Positions 33,038 to 45,658 of a stretch of 64,000 nt of DNA are shown here, in pieces. Where the stretch lies: positions 36,501,842-36,565,841 of the forward strand of contig NW_022881614.1 of the NCBI RefSeq assembly GCF_003369915.1. Direction: 5' to 3'. Below the pieces are notes generated by a model. That model was given only the letters and a program-made list of their open reading frames with translations, was not told where the DNA came from and searched no databases. The position numbers and the translations under genes are program-made. The stretch's first letter is position 1, and each line of letters starts with the position of its first letter. Source of the stretch: Drosophila miranda (Eukaryota > Arthropoda > Insecta > Diptera > Drosophilidae).

Positions 33038-34894
33038 TGTAAAGCGCCCTGTAGCTTTGGGGGAATTCACTCGGGGAATAGGATAGCTTCTCGGCAGACC
33101 AAAATTCAGGTACATCTGTGCGTCCTACCCGCACTGGGGGTGGAAGAAAAAGAAAAATAAACGCGCCACCTATAGGTCAAGGATCGTATCTGAGGAAAGA
33201 GTAATGGAAGTTGACAGTTGAAGGGTCGAGCAGAGAAAGTAGGGTCCGAGTGTCGAGGCAGAATAGCATTCGCTTTTTTTCGTCTTGGACACTGAGCCAA
33301 CTGGTAGCTTCTAGTGAAGCTCAGGAAGTAGATTCGGAAAAGTGCGCGAGCTTGCTAGAAAGAGAAAGAAAAGCAGTCAGCAAAGAAATTCCACTGCTAA
33401 ATTGGGGCAGATCCGCGGTCGGAACTTTTGCTACCCCTTAGGTTTGGCACCCCAGCCTCAGTTAAATCTCAAGGCACACCGCTTCAGCATAAATCCACCT
33501 GGCAAGGGGAATGAAAAGCAGAGGGGAACCATAAACAAGGGGAACGTAGAGCGCAGCAGAGGCGATAATAATTCGGCTAAGGCTGGCCTACCCGTATCTC
33601 AGTTTAATCTCAAGGCAAAAAGAGCACCGCTTCAACATAAATGAACCTGGCAAGGGGAATGCAAAGCAGAGGGGAACCATAAACAAGGGGAAGCTAGAGC
33701 GAAGCAGAGACGAGAATAATTCGACCAAAGCTGGCCTAACTAGCTGAAGAAAGAGACAGTTGCCGTTGGGAAGCAGCACGTCGTGTATCGCGAGCAGATC
33801 AAAAGAAAACGAAAACTAATTTTCGATCAAACGGAAAGGATGTAAACGGAAGAACCCTTCGTCTCAGTGCCGCAGTGTCATAGAACTCCAGTGGTTGAAC
33901 CGAAACCGAAAAGCCAGAGCGAGTTAGCGGAAAGGTAGCGGGATCGGCTCAAATTTTCGGTCGAACGCAGAAGGAGAGAGAGTGCGAGTGGAGGGGAAAG
34001 GAGAAAAGAATAGGAAGAGGAAGTAGAGCAAATGAGTAAAATAATGAATTTATAATAAGCTAAAGATAAAAAAAAACATACCTATTAATTCCACTACAAA
34101 GGGGTAAGGGGGATTTCGTTGTGCTCTCCTAGGGCGAGTGTGAGTGCAAGTGCCAGTTTACACATACAGGTACAACAAAATAATAAATAAATAAAAAAAC
34201 TCTTGATCCCTCACGAAGATTTATCAGCTGGCATCGAGAAAGCGCTTTCGCCGATGGACCGCAACACAACAAAAGAAACAGTGAGTAAATAAAACCATAA
34301 AGCAAAGTCATTTTAATAATCGGTTCTGCCGATGATGACAATTGGCTAAATCACACTTGTTCTATTGGGGAGAAACGAAAAAGAAATGCGGTTACTTTGT
34401 AAGTCTGTCGAGCCGCCAATCGAGCGTTTAAGTTTGAGAGAGGGGATCAGCTGCTGGCGCAGCAAGGCCAATCTTTGAGTTTCGAAGAATAAAAATAAAA
34501 CCAAGTTTAAGCGCAGGGGAGTTAAGTTAAGGGAAATTGAAAATTTTTGGAGAGGGTAAACTAAGTGATAGTAATGTATTTAAATTCTAGCTATTAATGA
34601 ATAAATTTATAATGTCTCCTTAAACGTTGATCTTGATTCCGATACCCAGCCCCTGTAGTAGCGAGCCCTAAAGAAAAGGGGTCATAAAGAATAGAGGAAG
34701 ATGGCAGATTATGACCAAGGAAGGGTGGGCGTGGTCCTTCATTACAGCTGAGGACGACTTTTGATCCGTTCGTGTCGCATGCGTGTGCATATGTGTAAGT
34801 GAAGTCTAATGGCCAAAAGTTTTGTTTCTCTCCGGTTCTGGAATTGTACTTGTACATGTCGTTAAGTTTCTTGCACGCTCTTTTAATATAAAAA
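33038..34894. other. Unidentified 1.86-kb block outside the array unit
   Basis: This block has no match elsewhere in the window. It is purine-rich on the plus strand and has no convincing ORF. It contains a 141-bp imperfect direct repeat (33457-33740). It could be an old LTR or leader of another retroelement, or non-coding host DNA. I cannot decide between these. Confidence 0.5.
33457..33740 (+). repeat. Two-copy 141-bp direct repeat
   Basis: Units start CTCAGTTAAATCTCAAGGCA (33457) and CTCAGTTTAATCTCAAGGCA (33598). Both contain CACCTGGCAAGGGGAATG-like and AGAGGGGAACCATAAACAAG segments. The copies are clearly diverged. Confidence 0.88.
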
Positions 34895-35070
34895 CGAGGG
34901 GGAACGTTGCGAGTTGCTGCGGAGACCGCAACTCTACATTTATACCCGATACTTAGTCAGTATGGCTCTCCTCCGGCAGACGCCCCTAATATTAAACGAC
35001 ACGACAAAGAGTGCGTGCGAGAGAGACAGAAAATCAGACTGAGCGTGACGTCGGGCGCTGCGTAGCCACT
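34895..35070 (+). mobile_element. 5' stub of a DINE-1-like element, cut by element B
   Basis: Begins CGAGGGGGAACGTTGCGAG and runs to GCGTAGCCACT, where the LTR of element B starts. The remainder of this DINE-1 copy is not found beyond the other end of B, consistent with later loss or rearrangement. Confidence 0.75.
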
Positions 35071-37216
35071 TGTAGTGTACCAGAGTTTAGATATATATAT
35101 ATGTAAACAGATATATAGGCCCTTGATAACAGCAGATGACTATGACTGAACTTAAGGACGGCGTACAAATAGGGTTGGTCGTGTGCACTCTTGCTAGGCT
35201 CGGGTCTAGCTCGCCGGATGGTCGGGGTTCTTCCTCACCTAATTGTACTATCGTACTCCACTACATTTAAATAGTGCACTTTACGGGAAACTATAAGTGA
35301 TTATACAAAAACAAACTAAACTGAAATACTGATAGCGCCGACACGCCAAATAAAAGCCCTACTGAACCATTTCTATTTAGAGAGAACCTAGGTGTTGATT
35401 GCCCCTCTCTTCTTTACCCACCTACCATGACAATGCGTTCGAGTTCTTGCATTGTCCCTTGATGAATCCTTTACTAAGATTTACCACATTTTATAAGATC
35501 CTGGCACGGATACTCGACAGACCATTTTTATGATTTTAAAGATTCATTTCAATTCAAAACGATTCATATTTTAATATAATGGGAGACTTCAAATTCAATA
35601 TTCATTACGTTGCAGTTGTAGAAACACAACAATTGACTTAGGTTCTAATTTGTGGGTAATATTTCCTTAATCCTAATTGTCATATAAGTATAGTTATAAA
35701 TTCATTATTTAAAGCGTGAAAATTATTAGGGTATAGATATATATATATATATAAAAACGAGAGAATAAGAATCTAAATCGTAAACAAAAGCTAGATCAGA
35801 CTGGGGTGCATTATACACACTGAGCAGACGGGTTTGAATCATTATACGTTGTATGCATATCTACACTTTCAAGCCAATGGCTCTTTTGACCAAACTACTT
35901 TTCGCTGTACATAATTACTCACTCCGGCGTTATTGTCTTACGCTGATCGTTGGGCCCAATGATGTTGTAGATGTTGACCGCAGCTGTTTAAAATATGGAA
36001 ATCATAAATATATAATGCATACAATACAATTACGCTACAAACACCGTCGCATAGTCATCAGCCAGTTGTTTTGGTTTTCATAAATTTAATTGTTATGCTC
36101 TATCGCGAAAATTGAACCAAAAAGTAACAAACGAAAGACAATTTAGTGTGCATATGCACATATGTATGTAGATATGTACGCGCGTAACATCAAAGAGGGG
36201 TGTTAATAAAGTTTCAGTTACATTACGTTAAACTGCTGGTGTTATGCGTTGGAACTTGATAATGATTTAAATGTAAACTGGACAAAACTCGATCCCGTGC
36301 GGCTGCTTTGTAGACTCTTGCCCGCCTGAAGTTGGTTAGAGGTCAACAGGTGCGATGTATATGGTTCCTGGCCGTACTGACGAATCTTCCGCCAAGCCTA
36401 TATTTAGTTATTTATGACTGAGCAGCACTAAATATTCTTGGCGATTGAGGCTGATCTGGTTCACTTGGATCTTTGGAGATTCCGAACTCGGTGGTAATAT
36501 AAGATCCAGAAAAGATGAATTATGGTTGGAGTTGGAGAGACCTCGACAACTGTACGCCTAAGCCAGCTCCCAGGGTAGTCTTCTCGACACTATACCGCGA
36601 TGGGGCAGCTTAGGTACACTTCCCTGCAACATAGGTTATGTCAGCACGTGCACGGCATTAATATGAAAACATACCTTTTTTCCCCAATTATATCTGCACT
36701 TAATTCTTCTTATTCACTGACCACTGGACTGTACGGCACTTGTAATTATATGCTTCCAGCATATATATGTGGAAATATATATTTTTTCCGGACAGCACTA
36801 TATATATATGTGTGCACTGTGTATGTTGCTTGCACTCGGGAATTATCACGTCTTTACAGATCGATCAACTTTCTTCTTTTGTTCGAAGCAGTAATAGACG
36901 GTGGACTTAGTAGCCTGTGCAGCAGAGCTTTTGAGCTTTTTACTAACTGTGCAATCGTATGATCTAGAACATTCGAGCAGCATTAGACGATCGTCTAAAG
37001 CACAGCATAGCTTAACTGTGCAATCGTACGATTGCCGTCTATGCTTCCCACTGTCCGTCGCTTGCATGTTTGCGTGGGCGTTCGGACTTAAGAGCGGCTA
37101 AAGCTTTGATCCAACCTTAAGAGCGGCTAAAGCTTGATCATTTGAAAGATCACCAGGGGGTCTCACGAGACGAAAGAAGATAACCAATTCCCTATATTTT
37201 TGTGCTGGCTACTACA
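35071..37216 (-). repeat. Element B LTR (3' in element sense)
   Basis: Starts TGTAGTGTACC and ends GGCTACTACA on the plus strand, like the termini TGTAGTG...CACTACA of element C. Internal blocks match the C LTR, for example GCTCGGGTCTAGCTCGCCGGA near 35199 and a CTGTGCAATCG motif near 36947 and 37017. About 2.15 kb. No partner LTR is present. Confidence 0.8.
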
Positions 37217-37279
37217 CCACAGATATTTATACAAGACCTGCTCGACGAATAATTATCTGAAGAACCTGATTGGGAGAGA

Positions 37280-37840
37280 TTATTTCCTGATCTGAATGTC
37301 TTTCAGATGATACACGCCGAGATATTTCTTGTTCTCATCGACCAATTCGTAATAGTACGGACTTCGCTTTTTAATTACCTGAGCGGGAATGAACACAGGG
37401 GCTAGTTTAGAACTAAACTTTTTTACAGCACTACTTTGTGTGAAATTTCTAGCATATACCAAATCTCCAATCTTTAATTGTGTATCACGGCAGCGTAAAT
37501 TGTATCTACGGGAATTTTCTTCGTGTGCCTTTTTGACATTCGCTTTAGCCTGTTGCCGGATTAGCTGCAAGGAATCTGGGTTCTCTATTCTAGTATCGTC
37601 GTTCAAAAGGTCTAGTTTACGCAAGAGCGCGTAATCCTTCCCATTCAACATCATGTTTTGACCAAATGCTAGAAAATATGGAGAATACCCTGTACTCCTA
37701 TGTAAGGTAGATCTCAATGAACCACTAATGGCATTCAGGTTACAGTCCCAATTGGAATGTTCGTTACCGATATAAGCTCGTATCGCAGCTGTCCCGGATC
37801 TGTTCAGTCGCTCGCTGGCATTCGCTTGCGGTGAATAAAT
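37280..37840 (-). pseudogene. Element B integrase C-terminal part
   Basis: The minus strand encodes YSPQANASERLNRSG (the integrase catalytic Glu region) through the C-terminal chromatin-proximal domain ending YHLKDIQIRK at 37280. The 5' end is cut by element A at 37840. It is about 70 percent similar by eye to the end of element C pol. Confidence 0.85.
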
Positions 37841-39032
37841 TGTAACGGTTGCGGTTGGACAATACCGATTCAAAATAGGTTATCGCTATGGTGCTCGGAT
37901 ATCGCATGCAATAACCTTGGGCCAATTATCGCTGCAGGGCATAGTATAGTTGGGGTGGGTGCAAGCAAGCTCGAGGTAGGGAACAGCTGAGCTGAGCGGC
38001 CGTAAGTGCTGTGCAGCGCATCGCAACGGAGCTTTCGAAGCCGAGCTTTAAGATCGGTAAGCTCTTATTTAAGCAGTGCAAAAGCACCAGAACGTTCTCT
38101 TTCGAAAATTTGAATCTGTGCAGCCGGCGGCTATCTCCGCGTCGGTAGCAAATATATAACTAAATCGACCACGTGTAAGCCCAAAAGAAAAGAAAAGTAA
38201 CCCAAATAAGTGACACAAAGACAAACCGAAAAGAAATAAAACGGAACGGGGAAAATCCCACACGGTGGGCGCGCCGCAAAAATCGGTCGAAAATTAATAA
38301 TCGTGCGCCGAGAAAACTGGCAAGAAACTACCCTGGCGAAAAGTGCATATTTGCCTCGCCTCGCCAGCAAGTGTTGTTCTTGTTGCAAACCCGTGCGTCC
38401 CGCAGCTCTGCCAGGAGAACCCAACGCTCGTGTCTCCGTGGAAAAGTCCGAAAAACTGGTATGTTACAGTGCCCTGTAGGGAAAAGTTAGATTTTTTTCT
38501 TAGCCCTCGTGGTTTTGGTTCTGTTTCGCCCATAGGGTCCTGGCCCCGAGCGGTAGCCACCCGGCTCTCCCCAAAGTTCTGCCCCACCCACACCAAACTC
38601 CCACCCTTGACGGGAGTACTCTTCGGAGTCGACCTTGGTGTGGGGCGGAGATTTTTTGTCCCTTTTGGAGTCGTTGAAGCATCCACCTGCCCGGCGACAT
38701 AACCTCCACCGGCCATCACCCTTGCGCCATATCTAACGTACGCGGATAGAGGGCATAGAGGGCATAGAGATCACCCCCCCCTATGCGCCGCTAACTCGCT
38801 GTCTGCGACGGCCTAGAAGACGCCGCCACGGATCCGGACCCAGATTTCGTAGCATAGTGTAGTTTTAATTGTAATTTTTTTTGGTTCCTTCTGAGCACTT
38901 ATATGACTATGTAACTTTCCTTAACTCTGCGTCACAGTCCTACCTCGATAGGCGGGAATGTGAAAGTTCTCAAAGCGGAATTTATTTTTTCGGGTTGGGG
39001 ACCGAAAAACTTAATCATAAAGTAACAGACTA

Positions 39033-39071
<39 letters not shown>

Positions 39072-40299
39072 TTCATACCCCCCTATTTACCAATCCCCCT
39101 CCGCCCTGGGCACACATTAACATGGTTTCCACAGCTCCACAACGAAAGGCGCCTTTCAGCGAGGGACCACTGTATTAAAGCCGTAAGTGACCCAATTTCA
39201 ATTTTCTCCTTTGCGCCTGTCTTCGTCAAAATCTAAAACGCATGCGCAGCGGCCAGCTGCTGCTGATAAGAGAGCGCAACGCTTGCGTTCCACACGCTCG
39301 AAGCTTTTCGGTCTCTTCGGTGCCATTCTGCTAAGCTTGCCTTGCTCGCATTCCCTGCATTCTTTTAATGCATGGAAACGTAGCCAAGCTATACACTAAC
39401 CAACATAGAAAAAAACATCTCCTCAACCCAGAAAAAAAAAAAAAATAAATTTATAATGTTTAATTAAATTTCGTTTTGGCTCACCATTGCTGATCGCTGG
39501 TATGACCCCCGCTGCTTTTGAAATTTTTTTTTTGATTTTTATTTTTTTTCCTTTATACATACCTAATTTACTTATTTCGAATATCCTATATTATATTCCT
39601 ATCTTTTTTATTTATACTCCACCGTTTATATATACCTATATCTATACAATTTTTTTTCTCCTTAGGGATTAAGCCTCCTATTTTTTTTTCATTCCACTAA
39701 AATTTTTTTTTGAGTTGCCTGCTGATTGTAGTTTAATACTTGTGTTATTTTTGGAAGTGAAACTTGGTTTGCTAGTTTTTGATTGAAGCAACATGTCTAT
39801 GATGAAGTACAACGAAATATATTGAATGTTATTAGCAATGAACATGGAGTAGACTTATAATTTCCAAGGGACAGGGTGACGTAATGGGGTAGGGTAAGAA
39901 TTATAGGGATTTCCAGAACCTTCGCACCACTGGAAATCATGGAAGGGTGGGTATAGAATCGTGTGGGTCGACTTCCATCGCAAGACCTCACGCCCGCGAG
40001 AGTTTGGAACACGCCGACGAAAGCCACTAGTACTTTTCGGGTACGCCCTCTGATTGTGCCATTTAATGTCCGTTATGCTCGGAATAGGCATAGTGTTGTT
40101 TTCGGAGTTCGCTCCCGGTAGAGTCACGGGATTCTAAAAAATTTAAAGTTTATGTAGTAGGAGTCGAGACGCGGTCAAACGAACCCCCCCAAGTTACCGA
40201 ATGAGCACGGAACCAAAGAATCCCCCCCGGCCGTGACCTCGACATCCCCACCAATCTATGCCCTACTCACGGATAGAAATATATCGTGGAAATGTTACA
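37841..40299 (+). repeat. Element A 5' LTR
   Basis: 2,459 bp, unusually long for a Ty3/gypsy element. It contains a long A tract (39031-39066), a short GAGGGCATA repeat near 38749-38770 and a run of C near 38776. No convincing ORF. Confidence 0.93.
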
Positions 40300-41330
40300 T
40301 AAATTTTTGGCGCCCAACGTGGGGCAGTTTTTTTTTCAATGCTAGCTACTGTCTATACCCAGTTGGACGCGAGGGTGTAACGTTGTTACATAAATTTTTT
40401 GGCGCCCAACGTGGGTCCCTAGCCAAAGTTATAGTGACAGTAAAAAGTATTGGTAACTTTAGCAACAAAATCAGCTATTGGCTCGTCCCACCCATTGCTC
40501 GCTTGTATTCATATGCTTAATGCTGACTTTAGTTTTCTCTAAACGATCTGGTCATTGCTCCGATACAATTTCAGAATATTGCGGATTCTGCTTGGATCCT
40601 AATACTGGTTGTTCCTCTGAGTTTTATGGGGAAGTTGTCGAGTCTACGACGAAGGGAAGCTTAAGTGATCATCCGGAATGGAGAAAGTAGTTCCCATGTT
40701 GACGCATCCTGTCGGGCTAGTCAAACTTGTTGTCTGGAATGTGTATATATGCTGCTTGCGTATTCATACCGAACAAGCGAGATTGGTTTAGGTCGCGTCC
40801 TCCAAGCTACAGTTAATTCAGCGGATATTAGTTTCAATAGATTGAATTGTGAGGTTGATTCGGATTTGGTATTGTTACTCTTTGCGCATAGCATACGGTT
40901 GCATACAATTGCAGAATATTGCATATTTGGTTTCGGCCGGATATCAGTACTGATTGTCCCTGTACGGGTGATGGAAGCACAGAGATGGCGGTCCCAGATT
41001 TGGTCTTCACTCATACCCTTACCATTGGCGGGTATTATTCCAGCGGCAGCGGTGGCTGCATATGGTTGTCTGAAACTAGCGCGTATGCTGCTTGCGTATC
41101 CTTGCCGAATCATATGTGGACACTTAAACCAGTGCACTGATACTAAGACAATGCAAATTAGAAACCATAGCCCAAACAAAATCAATTCTTTTGTCGCTGT
41201 TCCAAAGATTCGCAACTCCTCTCCCTATCTTATTATGTCACCCATTAAATGTCACCCTAGGAAAAATTCGGTAGAATATAGCAAAAGAAAAAAAAAAAAA
41301 TAAAGAAAAAATAAAAAAATCTTAATAAAA
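40300..41330 (+). other. Element A leader with two primer-binding sites
   Basis: PBS-like TGGCGCCCAACGTGGGGC lies at 40308-40325, 8 bases after the LTR. A second copy of GTTACATAAATTTT plus TGGCGCCCAACGTGGG lies at 40385-40416. The rest of the leader carries diverged direct repeats about 336-340 bp apart (TACAATTTCAGAATATTGC at 40564 and TACAATTGCAGAATATTGC at 40904; GCTGCTTGCGTAT at 40751 and 41087). Confidence 0.85.
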
Positions 41331-42979
41331 ATGCCGCTGCGACATAGTCCTCAGCAAAACAATCCGCTGAGTTCGGAAAACTTTTGCGGCATTTGTTGCT
41401 CCGAAATGTCCAATACTCAGCCGTGTTTTTGTACTCCGTGCAATCACGTTTTCCATAAAGCATGTCTGGAAGAATGGTTCCCTCATCACGATGATTGTCC
41501 GAACTGTAGCCGAGTATGTACGTTATCTCTAGCAAAACTAGTTGTTGGCAATTGTTCTCCAAACAAGCCGCAGCCGGAACCAACAGAATTACCCGGTCCC
41601 TCGGGAATTACTACTCGAAGTCTTGCCAAAGCTTTGGAGGTCGTACAGACCCCGGCAAATGGACATTTTCAGCCAGAGACGGGAAAGATATCCGAGGGAA
41701 ATGGCAAGAATACCCAATTGAGCCAAATTCCAACTGTAGGTTCAGTCCCGGTAGAACGAACCACTAGGCCAACTCGTTCCAAAAGAACTCGAGCACCAGC
41801 CAAAAAGCAGGTCCCGAAGTTCCCGCCAGGTCGATCTTCCGGACCGGAAGTAGTGTGTTTGTCGGGATTGGATGCTAGCCGTAGCTCCAACCAGACTGAA
41901 GCTCCGTCAGCTAATGTCGCCACTCACTCTAGCCCTTGGGAAGCACCCAACGCACGGACAGCCCCTCTAAGCCAGGGGTTGGACTTGGATGTCCTCCAAC
42001 AGATAATTGAGCGCACTGTGGCCAGAGCCATATCCACTTTGCAGATTCAGCCGCCAGCGAGTCCGCAGGAAGGGTATGCGAGGCCAAATATCCCAACACC
42101 AGTTTCATGTATAAACAGCATGACTAGCCTGCGAACGGCCAAGACGGCCAACATTATGCAAAAGTGGAATGTTCCTTTTGATGGTTCTACCGAAGGTTTA
42201 GGGGTAGAAGAATTCATTTACCGAGTCAAAACATTAACCGATGAAACCTTGGATAGCGATTTTCTCGGCCTTTGCAAACATTTGCACATCTTGCTGGTTG
42301 GCAAAGCGCGCGATTGGTATTGGAGATACCACAAGCAGGTAGATCGCATCGTTTGGACAGAATTTTGTGCAGCGCTTAGACAACAATATAAAGACTATCG
42401 TTCGGAGTTTATGAGCAAGGAATTGATTCGAGCTCGAAAGCAACACGTCGGAGAACCCTTCGTCGCTTTTCACGACGCCGTGGCTGGTCTTATAGATAAA
42501 TTTGGCATTAAAATGGCGGAAGAGGAATTAATAGAAATATTAAAAGCAAATTTGCTTCCCGAAACCCGTCACAAAATGTTATATCAGTCCATTAGCTCAG
42601 TTGGTCAATTGAGAAGATTAGTACAGATGCATGAAAATCTAGTGCAGGAGTTACAGAAATCTGACAAGTCTCGGCCACCGGTCGGCCGTCGTTCGATACA
42701 TAGTCTGGAGGAATCGCGCCCTTAAAGCGATCAAGAAGAGTATGAGGATATCAGCGTAGAGGCCATTCAAAGTTCGACGGCTAAGCGTTCTTGTTGGAAT
42801 TGTGAGGAGCTTGGACATGTGTGGGAAAATTGTATGGCAGATAGGCGGATATTTTGTTACGGCTGTGGAGCTCCGAATGTCTATAAGCCGCAGTGCCAAA
42901 CATGCATTCGTAGAGCTTCGGAAAACCGTCAGAAGGGTGCATCCAACAACAGCCGGATGCCCCCAAAAAACCACCATTA
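41331..42979 (+). pseudogene. Element A gag with N-terminal RING-H2 finger, one in-frame stop
   Basis: The ORF opens at ATG 41331. Residues 19-59 form a RING-H2 finger (C19, C22, C37, H39, H42, C45, C56, C59). A low-complexity linker with basic patches follows. The Gag capsid region comes next (MQKWNVPFDGS, FIYRVKTLTDE, ARDWYWRYHKQ) and ends at a TAA at 42723-42725 after residue 464. The same frame continues from 42726 to 42979. It carries a CCHC knuckle (CWNCEELGHVWENC) and a second Cys cluster (CYGCGAPNVYKPQC), as in element C gag without a stop. The stop is thus probably a mutation, though readthrough is possible. RING-H2 domains usually recruit E2 ubiquitin-conjugating enzymes, but activity here is untested. 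Confidence 0.88.
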
Positions 42980-42982
42980 ATC

Positions 42983-45658
42983 TTGCCCGTTGACTTAGAG
43001 CGAGACAAGAAGAGTTTGGCTTCTTGTTGTGAGAAAAGAAAGGAAACGAATACGATCGTAAAGAGAGGTTGTCGGTTTTTACCCTATCCCGAACGGATTC
43101 ATAAATATTTAGAGGTTCGAAACAGAATTTTTAATGAAAAACCACATGAAGCCCCAAAACGAATCCAGCGTTTAAGAAAATATTATGATAATGTCAAAAA
43201 TAACCGTAGACTGTTAGTTTCCGCTATTATTAATAGTCCCAAGGATATGCGCAGTTATGCCGAAGTATCCTTTCTGGGTCGAACAGAACAGGGGCTGTTA
43301 GACACCGGCGCAAGTATCAGCTGTATAGGTGCTGAAGTAGCTCAGACTGATTTTTCATCCTTTTCTGAATATAAACTAATAAAAGCCACTGCAAAAACTG
43401 CAGATGGCCAAAGTCTACAGATACTGGGGGTATTAAATGTCATCATGCGTTATCGAACTATCGAGAAACCCATGAAGTTATATATAATTCCATCCCTGAC
43501 ACAAAATCTAATCCTAGGTCACGATTTTTGGAGATCCTTTTTGCTGGCCCCAGACATCATTGCAGCTGTCGAGATAAGTTCGAAAGACGATGAGGCAGCC
43601 GAACCAGATCCCTTACGGTATCCTTTAACTAGGCAGCAAAACCAACAACTCGAGGTAGTTAAACAGTTATTTCCCAACGCGACGGAGGGACTAGGGCGTA
43701 CGGCCTTGCTTAAGCATCATATCGATGTAGGTCAGGCCGCCCCCGTAAAACAACGCTTTTACCCGCTTAGCCCAGCGGTGGAAAAGTTGCTTTATGCTGA
43801 GGTAGATCGCATGCTCGAACTAGGCGTTATCGAGCCGTCATCCAGTGCTTGGAGTTCGCCAATGCGACTGGTTCTCAAGCCCAACAAAGTCCGTCTGTGT
43901 CTCGATGCTCGAAGACTGAATGAAGTCACCCGTAAGGATGCCTACCCATTACCAAGTATCGATGGTATTTTTGCCCGGTTGCCCAAGGCAAATATCATAA
44001 CCAAGCTGGACCTAAAAGATGCATATTGGCAGATCGAACTCTCTGAGGATTCCAAGTCACTAACTGCTTTTACGGTCCCGGGAAGGCCTTTATATCAGTT
44101 TAAGGTTATGCCTTTTGGCCTGTGTAACGCTCCATCCACTATGTGTCGTTTGATGGATGAGATCATTCCCCCGGATTTGCGTTACTCCGTCTTTGGATAC
44201 TTGGACGATCTCTGCATCGTATCAGCAGATTTCTCTTCCCATCTAGCCATGCTGGTACGACTTGCTGAACAGTTCAGAAAAGCCAACCTGACTCTGAATA
44301 TTAAGAAGAGTCAGTTCTGTGTCACCAGCGTAAATTATCTTGGATACGTCATCAGTAATGGAGGTATTTGCACTGATCCCTCCAAAGTAGTTTGTATAGT
44401 GAACTGGCCACCGCCAAGGAATCTAAAACAGGTTCGCGCTTTTCTTGGGGTCTGTGGCTGGTACCGGAGATTCATCCAGAATTTCTCTGAGCTATCCTGT
44501 CCTATCACCGAGCTTCTTTCCAACAAAAAGAAATTTATTTGGACCCCGGAAGCACAAGTCGCAATGGACTCTTTGAAAACCGTGTTGACTTCTGCTCCAG
44601 TGCTCGAAAACCCAGACTTCGAACAGAAATTTTTCCTCCACTGTGATGCTAGTGATTTTGGTATAGGAGCCGTGCTCGTGCAATTGGTGGATCTGCAGGA
44701 AAAGCCAATAGCGTTTATGTCAAAAAAACTAAGTCGTGCGCAACGTAACTATAGCGTTACGGAGCGCGAGTGCTTGGCCGTAATTCTGGCCATCGAAAAG
44801 TTCCGTTGCTATCTGGAACTGCAGGAATTCGAAGTTGTTACTGATCATTCCAGTTTGTTGTGGCTAATGCGCCAGCAAAACGTGTCGGGGAGGTTAGCTC
44901 GATGGATTTTTAGATTGCAGCAATTTAAATTCTCGATATCGCACCGAAAAGGAAAAGATCACATTGTCCCCGATGCTCTTTCCCGATTACATGAACCTAA
45001 AGTATCCGCAGTAGTGATGAGTCCTGTGATAGATCTCGAATCCGATGCCTTTCAGGATGAGAGCTACCAACAGTTAAAAGAACAGTATCAGAAAAATTCC
45101 TCTCAACTGCCCGATCTGAAGATTATCGACCAATTTCTGTACATTCGAACCGAACACGCAGATGGAAAGGCGGAGCAAGACAGTCGAACTTGGAAGTTAT
45201 GGGTTCCCGAGCGATTGAAGACCGACGTTCTTAAACAAGCTCATGACAATCCTACTTCAGCGCATGCCGGCATGCAAAAGACAATAGAAAAAGTTCGAAG
45301 AAGTCTGTTTTGGCCCGGCTTAGCTAAAGATGTTCGAGAGTATATTCGTAGTTGTGAGGTGTGCAAAGCATGCAAAGCTCCTAATTATACTCTGCGGCCA
45401 CCCATGGGAAACCACATACCAACTTGTCGACCATTTCAACGATTATACATAGATCTGCTTGGACCTTATCCACGCAGCAAAAATGGACATGTTGGTTTGC
45501 TAATTGTCTTAGATCACTTCAGTAAATACCATTGGCTACACCCCCTGAAGAAATTTACTTCCGTAGTAATCCAAGAATTTCTGCTAAAGCATATCTTTCA
45601 TGCATATGGGGTGCCTGAAACTATTGTTAGCTACATTCTTGACACAGCTGGGAATTAA
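42983..45658 (+). pseudogene. Element A pol (PR-RT-RNase H-IN), truncated by deletion
   Basis: 891 codons open in the -1 frame relative to gag. The apparent ATG at 42983 may not be used if pol is made by frameshifting. Protease LLDTGAS is at residues 105-111. RT motifs include LCLDARRLN and MPFGLCNAP, with catalytic YLDD at residues 406-409. RNase H begins FFLHCDASDFGIGAVL, and the tether and integrase H2C2 domain follow (AHDNPTSAHAGMQ...CEVCKACK). The first integrase Asp is in LYIDLLGPYP. Near 45632 about a dozen codons containing the second catalytic Asp are deleted out of frame, so the ORF ends early. Confidence 0.92.

Noticed and set aside
38131..38719. ORFs inside the element A LTRs (repeated at 46548-47136)
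   Set aside because: Overlapping ORFs occur on both strands with no domain. They are duplicated only because LTRs are duplicated.
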